Assembly: GCA_964019425.1 (NCBI GenBank)
Contig: OZ025848.1
Span: forward strand, 372,001-436,000
DNA: 64,000 bases
Reading direction: 5' to 3'
From: Flectonema sp. DT1601
Taxonomy: Eukaryota; Euglenozoa; Diplonemea; Diplonemida; Diplonemidae
Part shown: positions 19,750 through 33,900 of the stretch, in pieces
How the letters are laid out: the number at the start of each line of letters is the position of its first letter
Numbering within the stretch: the stretch's first letter is position 1
The notes under the pieces: generated by a model
The model's input: only the letters and a program-made list of their open reading frames with translations
Databases searched by the model: none
What the model was told of the DNA's origin: nothing
Made by a program: the position numbers and the translations under genes

Positions 19750-20884
19750 GTAATGAAGGAAGAGCAAACAAACGACAACAACGACAATACACTAAAAAAT
19801 ACTAAAAAAAAAAAAAAAAAAAAATTGTTTTATTATAAAATACTCACCAAGAGCTGATGTGTGATTCAATTCAATAAATCTGTGAACTCCTACGTGATGT
19901 GAGATGCAAAAGAAAAAAAGAAAAAAAAATACAACAAAATAATTGGATGCGGAGTTCAAAGGACTTCTTGTACTCCTCCTGTCTGCAAACCAAAAAAAAA
20001 TAATAAAGAAATGAGATGCCTAACAGAAACAGATGTACAAAATAAAGAAAATAATCCAAAACTGATCTTCTTCGACCAACACCCAAGGCCGAGGAATCAT
20101 CCGAGCCAAGCTTTTAGTTTTGTGCGTGTGGGACTGTTGGAAAAAATAGAAAAAAAAAAAAAAAAAAAAAAAAAGAATGATGATCCAGGCAACACGTTAC
20201 TGTGAGTCGGACAGACTGAAAAGAAAAGAATTTTCCCCAAAAGTTGAAAACCTTTGGTTATGATGTAGTTTTGACCGCAATCGATCGAATTGACTTTTTT
20301 GAATGATTTCTTCCGGAATGCCGTTGGCAAGACGAGAATGAAAAGTACGACCCGAACGAAGTCAAAACCTACGGTAGTGTGACAGACGCCGTTAATTCGT
20401 TCCTCACGAAATCCGCCATCTTGTGTGAAACTACTTAACGAGTGTTTCTCTGTCTTCTCTTTTTAAAAAAAAAGAAATAAATATGAAACTTCACAGAAAG
20501 TAAAAATAAATCCCTTTTTCTCACACCCTCCCATCTCCCGACGAGAAAATGCAGCAACACTCTGATTAAACAAAACGTAAATTCGCATTCCTTTCTCAGT
20601 GGAATGTTACAAGTTAAGTTATTGTTCCCTACGTACATGTTGTGATTATTTATTATCTCACCTCCTTCAGTATGCAAATGGACGATGTGATATAAGAAAT
20701 CTGATGCATTTATTTCACGTTCGTTCGATCTGCCTTCCCTCACATATTTCTTTTTAACAGTAACTTATGTTAGTGTTGTTGATTTAAAGTCGTGTTGCTC
20801 TCCTCTTTTTATTTTTTTTTGAGGTGTGAGATGACACAAAGGCAATAGACAGCCAGTAGGCCTCAATTCATATGTTTTCCTCAG
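19750..20884. other. Intergenic DNA upstream of AlaRS
   Basis: 1.1 kb without a supportable gene; A tracts near 19804 and 20151. The minus-strand frame at 20435-20743 has no motif and is judged spurious. The interval ends in TATGTTTTCCTCAG, the acceptor that abuts the AlaRS start codon. Confidence 0.5.
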
Positions 20885-20959
20885 ATGAAGAATACGTTTT
20901 CGTTGTTCAAATCATTTACGAGAAATATTCCCACACAATATCAGATCGGAACTAAAATG
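20871..20959 (+). promoter_or_regulatory. Two AG acceptors, each before its own AlaRS ATG
   Basis: AG at 20883-20884 (TTTTCCTCAG) directly touches the ATG at 20885, so a transcript spliced there has no gene-encoded leader. A second AG at 20943-20944 (ACACAATATCAG) precedes the in-frame ATG at 20957. Choice of acceptor would yield products with or without residues 1-24. The arrangement is seen; its use for dual targeting is inferred from known alternative trans-splicing of aminoacyl-tRNA synthetase transcripts in trypanosomes. Confidence 0.6.
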
Positions 20960-23900
20960 AGTGGAGTTAGAAATATTGGAGGAGGTGAGGGATGTGTTGA
21001 CGGCAGTCCTATCGAAACCATCAGAACTCGTGAAGTTGAATGGAGCGGAGAAAAAGTGAGAAGTACCTTCATCGACTATATGAAGAATCAGAGAAATCTT
21101 CCAATCGTTTCATCGTCGCCATCCGTCCCAACTGATGACCCAACTCTGTTGTTTACTAACGCTGGGATGAACCAATTCAAGTCAATCTTTTTAGGTACCG
21201 AAAAACCTGGATCAGCTCTAGCTGGACTCAAGGGTGCCTGCAACTCTCAAAAGTGCATCCGTGCTGGAGGAAAGCACAACGACTTAGATGATGTTGGTAA
21301 GGACACTTATCATCACACATTCTTTGAGATGCTTGGCAACTGGTCATTTGGAGACTACTTCAAGGAAGAAACTATTAACTGGGCTTGGGTACTGATGACT
21401 GAAATCTATAAGATCCCAGGAGATCGTTTATACGCAACATACTTCGAAGGCAACAAGGAACTCGGATTGGAACCTGACTTTGAAGCGAAGAAGATTTGGG
21501 GAAAGTACCTCCCAGATGATCATATTCTACCTGGTTCAATGGCTGACAACTTCTGGGAGATGGGTGAGATTGGTCCATGTGGACCATGCAGTGAGATCCA
21601 CTACGACAGAGTTGGTGGACGTAACGCTGCTCATCTTGTTAACCAAGATGACCCACTTGTTCTTGAATTATGGAACTTAGTCTTCATGACTCACATGAGA
21701 ACTGAAAAGGGTCTTCAGGAACTACCAGCGAAACACGTCGACACTGGAATGGGTTTTGAAAGAATTGCATCAGTTCTTCAGGGAGTGTTGTCTAATTATG
21801 ATACTGATATCTGGTTTGATATTTTTGATAAAATTAAAGAAGTCTCAAAGTACCCACACGGATATCACTCCTCTGAGTGTAGTGAAGATGCTGTAGTCGC
21901 CTACCGAGTAGTCGCTGATCATATTCGAACCATCACAATCTCGTTAACTGATGGTGGTGCTCCAGACAATGTCGGACGTGGTTATGTCTTGCGTCGTATT
22001 ATTCGTCGTGCTGTTCGTTTTGGAAAGCAGTTTTTGGGGGCTCCAGTCGGATTCTTTTCTGAACTAATCCCAACTGTGATCGCAAGTTTTAAGGGATTCT
22101 TCCCTGAGCTGTTAAAAGAGAACAACGCTGACCGTGTCATGGCAATCGTCAGAGATGAGGAACTTGCATTCGACAAGACCTGGAAAACTGGACTGAAACA
22201 CTTCAACGCTGCCTTAGAAAATGCCAAAAAGGCAAACCCGGAAAAGGTAATCATCTCTGGAGAAGATGCTTACGTACTTCACGATCGTTATGGTTTCCCT
22301 TGCGATCTTACTATGATCATGGCTGAGAAGGAAAAATGCGTTGAACCTTTTGTAGACATGGCAAAGTTCGAAGAAATCCGTGACAGCAACAAAGGACCTG
22401 GAGCAAAGAATAAATTAAACCAATACCTTTCAGTAAACAACATTGACGTCTTACAAAAGAATGGTGTTGAGACTACCAATGACGATTGTAAATACGTTTG
22501 GGAGAAGAAGTCATCGACTGTTACTGCGGTCTTAAACAAGATTGAAGATGTTCTCGTAGAAGAACTTGGTACCTACACTCCTCCAGTTGAGAAGGATGCG
22601 AAGAAGAAGAAAGAGTCTGCTCTGAAGGCTGAAGAACACGTTGGAGTAATTGTTAAAGAAACTAACTACTACTACGAGTCTGGAGGTCAGATCTGGGACA
22701 CTGGAATGATTGTCGCAAAGGATGGATCATTTAAAGTTAAGATCAACAAAGTTCTTTCATTTGGAGGATACACTTGTCATATTGGAAAGGTAACCGAAGG
22801 AACTGTAAAGGTCGGAGTTGATGTTGACCTCGATGTTGACTTTGACCGTCGTCTTGCTGTTGGTGCCAACCACACAGGAACTCATCAACTTAACCATGCT
22901 CTTCGTCAGGTACTTCAGTTTGGTAAGAATGCTTTTACTGAAGTTAACCAGAAGGGTTCATTCGTTGAGGAAAACCTCGCTAGATTCGACTTCTCTTGGA
23001 ATGAGAAAGTTCCAATTGATGATTTGAAGAAAGTTGAGGAATGTCTCAACAAGGCAATTGATGAAAAGAGAAATATCTACGACAAGATTGTTCCTTTAGA
23101 GATCGCATCAAAGATTAAAGGACTCAGAATGATGTTTGGAGAGAAGTACCCTGACCCAGTTAGAGTTATCTCTATTGGTGTTCCAGTTGATGAAGTCTTA
23201 GCAAACCCTGACAGCGACAAGTGGTCCAACTACAGCATTGAATTCTGTGGAGGTACTCATCTCCCTTCTTTAGAAGGTATTCAATCAGTCAGAATTGTAT
23301 CAGAGGAAGCTTTAACAAAGGGTGTTCGTAGAATCACTTTCGTCTCCCGTGACATCGCTAAGAAGATTGACGGTGACATGTCCACCGTCGTAAAAGACCA
23401 CGACGCAATCTTTAGCAAGGAACACAACGCTGCTACCATTGAAGATAAAATCAAATCATTATCTGTTCACAACAAGAAGGTTGGAGACATGTCTCTTCCG
23501 TATGTTCAGAAGGTTGCTCTTCGTGAAAAGATGGAAGTTGAAATCAAGGCTCTCCACTCAGAGAAGAAGTCACTCGTCCAAAAGATGAAGGCTGAAGCCC
23601 GTGCAAAGGGAAAAGAAATTGGAGCATCTGCCAAAGAAGAAGGTAAGAAGGCTGTCGTCAAGGGAATTAATGACTGGGGTGCTGAGAGAGAAGCGTTAAC
23701 TGAGTTCTGCACTGGGGTATCTGAATCACACCCAGATGCTATGATCTTCGTCGCGGCTTCTGACTCGAAGGGAAAAGGAATTGCTCTCTCTGTTATCCCA
23801 AAGGGACAGGTGTGTTTTTTTAATTTATAGCCAACACAATCATAAACAATAAAACCATACTAACAATATCCAACACTACCAAACAGGGAAAGTCTGCTGT

Positions 23901-24018
23901 CGACTGGATTAAGAACGCCTGTGGAAAGGGAGGAGGTAACGCTGAGAAGGCTCAAACTGGATTCTCACCTGCTGACGAGCAAAAGATGTTGGACGCCGCA
24001 AACAAGTGGGTTGAGTAG
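20885..24018 (+). CDS. AlaRS: Alanyl-tRNA synthetase, likely dual-targeted
   Basis: Exons 20885-23809 and 23887-24018 give 1,018 residues (994 from the second Met at 20957). It charges tRNA-Ala. The class II catalytic core is clear (LLFTNAGMNQFKSIFLG, HTFFEMLGNWSFGDYF, GMGFERIASVLQG). The editing domain has its zinc ligands in NHTGTHQLNHAL and CGGTHLPS. The terminal C-Ala domain is completed only by exon 2 (KNACGKGGGNAEKAQTGFSP), replacing a spurious readthrough stop at 23828. The intron is 77 nt, with donor GTGTGT, a perfect TACTAAC-like branch site near 23853 and acceptor CCAAACAG. Residues 1-24 (MKNTFSLFKSFTRNIPTQYQ...) are basic, free of acidic residues and hydroxyl-rich, like a mitochondrial presequence. 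A single AlaRS gene serving cytosol and mitochondrion is known in trypanosomatids. Confidence 0.95.
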
Positions 24019-24923
24019 AGAACATGTGAACAACACTGCTGATTCTTATCGTTAGTCAAGGGAAAGAAAAAGAATTATGATGGAAACAAAAAAAAAAAAA
24101 AAAAAAAAATTAAAAAAAAAAAGAAAAACAAAATAAACTGTAGTAGCGCTCCCTTCTTACTGAAGGTATTGGAGAGCTACTCCCAACCCGTTCACCGCTT
24201 TTCATTTTTTACAGCTGAAGGGTGTGGCACTGTTAGTTCTGATATGTTTGTTTTCATCCTTCGTTACCCGAACAGGTGGTTTGTCCTGACTGACTGACTG
24301 GGCAAAATAAAACAAAAGAAAAAAAAGATACCTCTAGAATTATTTTATTTATTTCAAAACTGAATCTGCTGCGGAGGGTTTTTTTTTTTATATTTTATTT
24401 TTATCTTTCTTTTCTCGTTGTTTGTTACTTTTTTTTTTTTTTAAATATTCATTTTCTTTTTTTTCATTGTGTAGCATGTTATGTTACAAACACTCAAAAA
24501 CATGAAAGGTTTTTTTCTTCTTCTTCTTCTTCTTCTTCTTTTTTTTTCTTTTTTTCCTAGCTCGATAGTACTGCTTTTCTTTGTTCCCCAAAAAAAAAAA
24601 AAGAAATAAAAAGAATTTCTTGTTTAGCCATCAGAACGCCAACCTACAGCGATTGCGAAAAGAAAAAGAAAAAAAGAAATCCAACTTTGCAAAATAGTAG
24701 GAAAAAGCAAGTGAGGTATGAGATATCGAAAAAAATATTATCTTGTTTTTTATAACAGGTAGTTGGGAGTTGTGTGTAGCAATGTTGTGTTTATAGTCAG
24801 CTGTGTGTTTAATGATATGTTTTCCCAACCAGATCTTCAGCAAAGAATGAGTTCTGCAGGTAGGAAGTTATGTACCTCATGATACCATCTTGTCACGTTA
24901 GTTAGATTTGGGGGTGATTAAGA
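24019..24923. other. Intergenic DNA with TTC microsatellite
   Basis: AT-rich with A and T tracts; a run of about eight TTC units lies at 24516-24541. No gene seen. CACGTTAG near 24894-24901 or TTCTGCAG near 24852-24859 may be the trans-splice acceptor of the giant gene. Confidence 0.5.
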
Positions 24924-27900
24924 ATGCCAACTCTTGTTTTATTAGTGTTGTGGGTACTGTCTGCTACCAAGACGGGAACTCTATCTCTGACAGAGAGTTT
25001 TAGTCAGACTAATTCGATAACTAAAAGTTTAAGTCAAAGCAAGTCAGAAAGTATGAGTAGTTCAGTTAGTTTGTCAGACACTTTTAGTTTATCGATTCCG
25101 ACGGGGACTTTAACGTTTTCATCATCTCCGACCTTTTCGATTAGTAAATCTGATTCATTTTCGAAGACTGTTTCGTTATCAATCCCAACGGGGTCTGTAA
25201 GTCACAGCAGTAGTTTATCATTCACGGTATCTCTCTCTCTTCCTACTGCCACGCAGACTATCTCGGAATCGCTGCCAACAGCGACGGAGTCGTTTTCGAG
25301 TTCGAAATCGTTTTCAAGTTCTCTGACAGAGTCCGTCAGTTTAACGATTTCAATGTCGCTGCCTACGGGATCTGTTTCTTTCTCGAAGAGTTTAACATTT
25401 TCATATTCGTTGACCGAAACTTTTTCGCTGTCAGAAACGTTTTCGGAGTCGCTAACGTTCTCGTTGTCACTTCCGACTGCTTCTGCTACCTTCTCGAGTA
25501 GTATAACATGGTCTGTTTCACTTACGAGTAGTGATAGTTTAACACTTTCGAAATCTCTTACTCTGTCGATGTCATTAACGATTCCAACATTGTCAGTGAC
25601 AGCTTCACTTCCGACTGGTACGATGACATCGAGTCAGACGATTACAGAAACTATTTCACTTCCGACTGGTACTAATTCATTATCTTTACCTACCTCATCG
25701 GGGTCAGTGTCATTGAGTGAATCAGAAAGTAGGACATCGAGTGTATCAAATAGTGAGGAGTTGAGTCAGAGTTTATCACTTACGATAACAAAAAGTTTAT
25801 CTCTGGCAACCCACTCAGAAACATATTCATTGTCGTTACCGACGCATAGTCGGACGGTGAGTTTTTCGCTTCCGACTGGAACGGCTAGTCAGAGTTTTAG
25901 TTTAACAAAGTCACTGTCACTGCCAACGGCAACTGTGACTACGAGTCAAACTGAAACTGTGTCGGTGACGCTGTCACTGCCTACTGTTACGTTAAGTTTG
26001 AGTAAAAGTTTTTCCTTGACCAAGACGGATTCTGTTTCTCTCACGAAGTCAATTTCATTATCAGAGTCTGTTTCACAGACCCGAATTACTCAAACTAATT
26101 ATTCTATTGCTGTTGAACCAAAAACTTTTATCGAAGGACAGGAATTTCGAATTCGGATGAAGGCACAATTCGGAGACGATGACATAAAAAGATTCGATTC
26201 TCTAAATAAAGAAAACATCAAACTGGAATTATACGAACACAAATCTGACATTGGGTTAGACTGTAACATGTATGTTTCCTCACAACCAGCTTTATGGAAG
26301 TGTGAAGACCGAATAGGATTTGATTCTGGAGAAAGAGAATCGGGTGATCGATTTGTGTTAAATATTTATTGTACGGTTGTAGCTCCGGAGAATAGTTTTC
26401 GTTTTATTATTTGTTTTAAACATAATTTAGATATCTCGTGGGATGTTGATCCATTCAGAGGATGGCAACCCTTACCCATCACAGAAACACCTGAGATACA
26501 AACTCTCTACACGCTTCAATCAATCCCCACGAGGGTTAATTATTACCTACCAGATCCAACTAGCAGTCAGTATGCTATCATTCAATTACTTAGTAGTGAA
26601 GATGGTTGGAACTTTACATATCCACAATCACAATTGTGTGGTAGAAAAGGTCGTTTGACCCTCGCCTGTGGTGAGGGTGACAGTTTAAAAATAGTTAGAA
26701 AGGGTTCTTCGTGTACTAAAGAACGAATACTATCAGACAGCCATCCGTACTATGGAAGTCAATACATTGATAGAAGTAACGGTAACTGGATTGATGATGA
26801 TTTGTTTACTTTAACTGAGTCTGCTACTCCAGGTGGTGTTGGGTTGTTCGGAACACGTCATGGAAATCCTCTTGTTGATTCGTGGCAAAATTCTGGTTTA
26901 TATCCTCAATATGATTCAATTAAATCTCCTTCAAAAGAAAATGAATACTTCGATAAAGAATCATTTGTGTATGTGAAACTACCAAAGAGGATTCCAATTT
27001 TGTTTGATGCTCAGGATAGAAATATTAATTTTTATGAAATTTGTTTTTCTTCAAGAGAACAACGAATGTCTTGGTCACGAGAGAATGAAACCATTATATC
27101 TGTTCCGATGTGGAGGAAGTTATATTCAACTTCTGGCGTCACATCATTCGAAGTAAAGTCAGAACCTGTTGGATGGTCTGCTTTTGATTTGACTCCAGAA
27201 TCATGGGCAACTGTTGTATTTGATGATTCTACTGAAGGAAAGTTATCGAGTCATCAAGCTGTGTCCAATCCAAGTATTGGTAGTTCCAGTTCACTCTCAC
27301 CTGTCTTTAATTCAATTTCTTTGTATGATTATTTTGAAAATACCATCTCAGGTGAAGGTCTCTCTGGAGGTGATTTCTTTAGATTAGTAAGAACGGATCA
27401 CTTTACGGAAACAGATCGAACTGGAATATCAAATGGAACTCTTTTTTACGGATCCACACCGTCAGTTGGTTGTTGGTATTCCAACTTAGATGATCTTCCG
27501 GTTGATAAAAACAGTTTTGGAGGTTTTGCAGAACAGTTAGCCAAGTACCCAATCGGTTCAGCAAATCTCAATGGAGATCCTTCAAACTTAACATCTGACA
27601 ATGACGCTGAAGATAGAAAAACAGTTTTTTCAACTATTTGGATACCACCACCGTCATCACATGATTATTATGTTTGTTATCGAAGAAGTTGTAGATTATC
27701 AAACTGTCCCACTTCATCAGGAATGAGAGTTCTACCATGGCATGGTGGGGTTAATTATAACCCAATTAGTAATAGAAATCCGATGGATAAAGTTATGGGA
27801 GATCCACCAATGAAATGGATTCATGCAAAGACGATCACATCAAAAAGAGAAACTATTTCTAATGCGATTCATGATGGAAGACTTCATTCGGCATCAGGTG

Positions 27901-30900
27901 ATCTTATTAATGATGTATACCCTGAAGTGTTACCTCCTTCTCAAAAACAACAAAACCAAGCAATGCGATTCTCTAACGTTGATATAGATAGAAGGTATCC
28001 TCCGTCTGTTCATTCGCTTCAGGCCTACTTGAATGATACAAGAATGGGGACCTGGGGTCCTATTAAATTATCGTCGTTCAATCAATCTGACATGTTCGAT
28101 TCCCGACCATGGAACTTTCACAGAAAATACAACAAAACCGACGGAGTAGAATTCACAATTGGGTCAGCTATCCGCTTGGTTCCTTCAAATATGCCTTGCG
28201 AGTCACTTGTTCAAAATAATTTAACTTTTATGCTGTCCTCATCTAAAGAAGGTCAGCAGTTCGATGGAGGTAATGTTGAATGCTCTAACTCACTTGCGCT
28301 AATTGATGAAAAATTATGTTCAGGTGTGTCTTGTGTCATATAAGTTTATTCCGTTGTTGAAAATACTGTAAAACAAACATAAACAGGGACGTCATTCGAT
28401 TCTGAAGCCTCATCTGAGATATATTTTTATATAATGCTCCCGAGTGACCCTGGAGAGTACTCTGTTTGCTTTAGACATAGAGGATGGAATTGGGTAGAAC
28501 TTTCTGATAAAATAATATTCAAAATAACAACTGATTTACCATCATTACAATTTGGTGATAATCGCTCTGGTATGCAGTCTTTGTTCATCATCACAGACCC
28601 GATGATGAGAGGGTCTGCAGAACCTTTTAATAATAATGGAATGGGTGATATTTTTAGAATTGTTTGTGAAGACTGCAGGTGTGATATCAATCCGATGTCA
28701 TGGAGGAACACATCACGAATATCGACATCAGACTTCCATCTGTCACCCTTTTGCTATTCTGAAGGGTACGGGACTATATCATCGTCGGGTGTGTTTTCCC
28801 CTCCGTGTTCGCTGTCTTCTGTAGTCAGTAATGAACTGAATGGAATAAGAGAACACGTCGCGACTTCATCTGGTGAGCTGTTTGATGATTTAGTTCCTTA
28901 CGACTCCCCTCTTGGATCAAATAATCTTCCAGCCACGGCAGCATTTGTGACACTGCCGCCACCTGGAAGGTATTTATTATGTTATCGACAGCAGACGAGT
29001 TTTAATTGGGTAGTTTTAAATCCATCTTTTAATATTGTCGCTGGTCCTACTTCGGAAACCTCTTTGAGTATATTGTCTCCACTTGAACAGGGTGAGCTTG
29101 GTAGTGAACAACTTGTTGCTGGTTCTGCGTTGGAATTCTCTTTTGGAAAGTTTAAATATTATTATTTGATTTATTTTATGATGAAATTCGTGTTCGTATC
29201 CAACTTAGACAACAGCAACTGTATTAATCCGGGAGTTGGAACTGAAGGTCAACCAATAGTATCCTACGCGAACACTTCTCTAATCACTTCTGCTGATCAT
29301 CCTTTGTCTGAAAAAGCAACGTTTGCTGCCACTGTTCCATCTCGTCCTGGAGCATATATACTGTGTGTAATGACTGATAATATGTTTTCTTGGCAAGTTC
29401 CTCGTTCACTTGCTTATTCTTATACTTATTATGTCATCGATAATAATATTCGTTGGTTTGTTTTGAAAGGAGGATTACCCGTCGAACAGGTATGATATAA
29501 CTACTTTATTATCAAAGTTATGCAGAAATTTATGTACTTAGGAGGAGGGGTTTTTTTTTATAATAATAAACAAACAAACAGGGTACTGTAAAGATATTTA
29601 TTGTTCGACTTGATAATGAAATTATCGATCCAACTCATCACGAAGTAAAAATAATTGAGAAGACACTATCACGAGAAAACCCATTACTGCTAGACTGTCG
29701 TTGGGGAAAAGACATTAATCGGTTGAAAAGTAATTTAGAAAAAACTGGATCTGATTATTTTTTTAATGCTAATCTACCAAAACAAAGTAATCTGAAAAAT
29801 CAAAGATACACGATTTGTTATAAAATTAGCAACACATGGATTGAAGTAGAACAAAGAAAACCATCCATCAAAAACCAACAAATATTTATAAAAGATCACA
29901 GCGGGAGATCTATTTTAATGGCGAATAAATCACCGATATCGTCATGGAGCCATGGGTTACTCTCTCCTTATACAGGGATTCTCAGTGGGGGTAATCTTTT
30001 AGTCGCAGGTGTTCCTGTTCTGGATACAGATCGTTGTCTTAGTTTGAATATTGCTGATGAATATTTAAATGTGTTTTCGTCGGTTAATGTCACTTCGTCG
30101 AAATTAATTTTTACTCCGAAAATTAATAAGTTTTTGAAAACTGGTCAACTACTGCGAGACCCATGTGACTATCCCGGAGATGTAAAAAGTCATTTGTTTG
30201 AAATTGTGAGGTCCTCGAATTCGAAATTATTTATAAAAACACATTTACCCATAAAAGAAGGATCGTATCATTTCTGTTTTCAGATTGATCCATTTAGTCC
30301 GTGGCTATGGCTGACTCGCGATGATGGAACGACTGATATTTCAATAATTGACAACAGCATCTACGCTGTCGTTTCTTATGAAACAGGTGTTTTTACAACA
30401 ACACTGCTGGACCTAAGCTCAAGAGAAACAACAGACGGTCTTCAAAGTAATGCCTCGTGGTGTAAGAATAATAGATGTTTACTTGAGGGATATACAACAG
30501 ACTTGGTGTCATTTCGTGAGGATTCTGTTAATTGTGATTCACCAGTTTCAGCTCCTTTGGGATCTTTGCAAAGTCCACCAGAGTGGTACCAGTTGAACTC
30601 TTCTTCCAGAATAGAAGAAACGACTGTGACGACATCGCAGTCTCTTATCTTACCGTCGTTTGTTGATGATCACCAATTCGTTAGAGTCTGTTTGTTTAAA
30701 ATATCTTCGATTGGAAATTACTCTCATCGGGGTTCGGTATTTCACGTTCCACTATTCGGTGATAAGTCACCTTATTGGGATTCGAAACCGTCTTCTCAAA
30801 TCGAATTTAACGTATCTTTGGTTTCTTCCCCGGTGCTCCATCAGGGAGAAACTTTGAATTTTAATGTTGACTTATCCGGATTCGAACTTGGTAGTTTACT

Positions 30901-33900
30901 AACGGTATTACAATGCTCTGATGTGAATTGTAGTAGTTTGCAAGAGTTTGGAGAGGGAATTGGTTATTTTGATGTAGAGATCAAGACGTCTGTTATATTT
31001 CAGTCAGATGTTGAACAGAACCACAGCAGCGATAGATGTGAAGTATTTAGTGATCGAGGCATGACTTCCGTCAGGACTGCTGAACATAATTTGATATCCG
31101 TGATTCCAAAAACTAATTGTAATCCTTTATGTGGAATCGTATTGAGTATCGCTTCTCCGATATCAGAAAGTTTTCCCTTTAGAAGTAAGCCATATTGGTA
31201 CAGACTACAAGAACAGTCTACAGAAACACTTTCTGCTAATAGTGTTATCATTACACCTGAACATGGGACATTACGACCAGCAAACTTAGCCTGTGACCAA
31301 ACCACATCTCATAACTGTTATGTAGTTCAATGTGTTGAATACATAAAGTGTTCTTTGGTAGTTCAGAGTATTCGGAAATCAAGTCCTCTCGTGTCAGCCT
31401 ACGGTGGTATTTACTTTGAACAACTCCAGATAACAACAAGTCAGTGGATCCCACCACCTGAAGTGAGAGATAGGTCGAAGGTGATGTTTAGTAAAGATGG
31501 TTCTGTTTTATTAAATAAAACTTTTATCCCAAACCAGAATCAAACATTTGGTGTTGTTGGAGTCATTCGTTACCCACATCGAATATGGTTTCAGTCAGCT
31601 GTGAATAACTCCCAACTTTGGGATTCGATTTTTGTTGATTTCCTTGTCAGTCCACTTCATGTGACTTCAATTGTAGTTACTTCTGTAGTGCCAGTTAACC
31701 TCCGTGACATCTCCTTAGTTGGTAACGTGAGTGTTTCAGATAAAAACAACCCGGTCTATGACCTCCCTCTTGATTACTACCTCGAAGCCGGAAAGTCCTA
31801 CCGCCTTACGCATTCGTCAATTGTAATGACGTCGTCGGGAATCGAACTACCCGTACCTTCTGATATAAAACTAAAAATAATAGGGGCTACCCTGCCCAGA
31901 GCTGGAAATAGTATAAATATAATCAACACGGGTTCGAACTGGATTGAGTTTAGCGTAGAGAATAATGTGGGATGTTTGAGGGCTGATGGTGGGTGTGTAA
32001 TGTTGTTTAAAGTTGAGCGTTCGGAAGTTGATATTCAACTCAGGGCGGCTGTGAGAGTGGCAGGATTAGAAGCAAGATGGTATACCGATAAACTAATCGA
32101 CAGCAACTCTAAAGGCGTTACCATTACTGTTGAAGTTGGTACCTGGTGTGGTACTTCCTGTTGGGCTCCTGATGAATATCATCAAGGAGCTGTGTTTGTT
32201 TTATTTGCCAATTCAAACGACGGAATTTACAACGTCGAAGGAACTAAAATCCTAACACCTGCCGACACTATAAGTTCTCTTAAAACACTTCATTATTTAA
32301 AATGGAACACTTCGCTAAAGAAGATGATCGCGACAATAACCATCCACACTTCTGATTATGTGACTGACGCTGAGCTAACGCTGCATAGTACACTTGGAGC
32401 AGGTCCTGGAATAGGGTCGTATAAGCATCAGTTATTTATAACACTTACGGATGGATATCATGGTATTGTTTGTGATATACCAATCCAACCATCGTTGTCG
32501 AATGTTCCTGTTGATAAAACTATTATCCGGGTCACTGCTGTTCATAACACAACTTTTGAACCTTCTCTGTTTCCACGATGGCCATTGTCACTGGAATTGA
32601 CTTCTGTTGGTATTCCTATTTACGAACAATCAAAATTATCTGAATTCGGTCTTATCGAAATCAAAGTACCATGGAGCACTACAATTAAAGTAACAGCAAA
32701 AATATCCTCGACCGAGAATCGATCTTGTGAGGTAAGGACACCTGATCAACCAGTTACTGTGAAAACAGATAAACCATTAATTGTGTCGTCAGATATGATG
32801 AGCGTTGAAACACCTAAAAGTACATTCTATTCATTTAAAACTGATACAGCTACCCTCTCATCAGGAAGGTTAATTATGATTCAAACACTTGAGGGAGATC
32901 CTCTACCTGGACCTCTTGTGATAAAGCCTAGGGGTGGACCTGCGACAAAGAACATTGGCGCTCTATTACCAGTTCCTGTAGAGGTAAGCTTAGATTCAGA
33001 GTACAATGTTGGTCTCCCACTGGAGGATATCTCTTTTGGATCATTACTGTTGAATGTAGAAGAAGGTGTCACTACGAAACAAAATTTTGCAGCCATACGA
33101 GTGTCCGGAGCGACACCAGTCAGAAAGGCAATCTTTGAAATATGTGGATCCTCAGGTGTTGGAAGTTGTGTTGAAATTCATCTAACAATCACAACAAATA
33201 TGTTTGACCTTCAAATAATAGTTTTGAGTCTTTCTCCTCGATCAGGTTTACTTACTGCTGGAGGTACTGATTGTTACGATGATTATAATAGTGTGTTGTT
33301 GTTGTTTGTTTTTTTTTGTTCAATCAAGGCGAAAACGAACACAAAGAGTTACTACTTTTTTTGATCGCACCAGTGTACATTTTAAGGAACAAAAAATAAA
33401 AAAACAAAAAAAAACCAGATCAACCCACACCCATAACTGTAACGGTAGCTGCTCACTACAGAATGGAAGGCATTCAATCTCTCACTCGATACTATTTGAG
33501 TGATGTAGAGATTAAATATGAAATACGATCTGTGAACCCTTTACAAGTTTTTGAAATATTATCATCGTCGTTGACTCGTGAAAACCCAACATCTGAGAAA
33601 TACAACTACAGCAACACTGGTGTCAAAACTATTATTGGAATGTCAGAGTTGGATGGAAGATGGACATCAAATTTTATAGGAAAGATCAATTGCGAATCGA
33701 CGCAGCTGATTATTTCAGCTACAGCGACGTCAAATGGAAGTCACATCCCAATAGCTGATGCTGCAATTGGTCCTTACTCTTGGAGTTATCCCTCACGTAG
33801 ATACGAATCATGGGAGGTACTAAGTTCAATAAAATACCTTGATGGCTGTCGTATAGCATCACAATCAATTATGTACCCAACTTCGTCGGTTAATTATCTA

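Noticed and set aside
23810-23830. AlaRS ending after readthrough of the GTGTGT donor
   Set aside because: It would lose the C-Ala glycine-rich end, which is present in frame right after a good acceptor at 23886.
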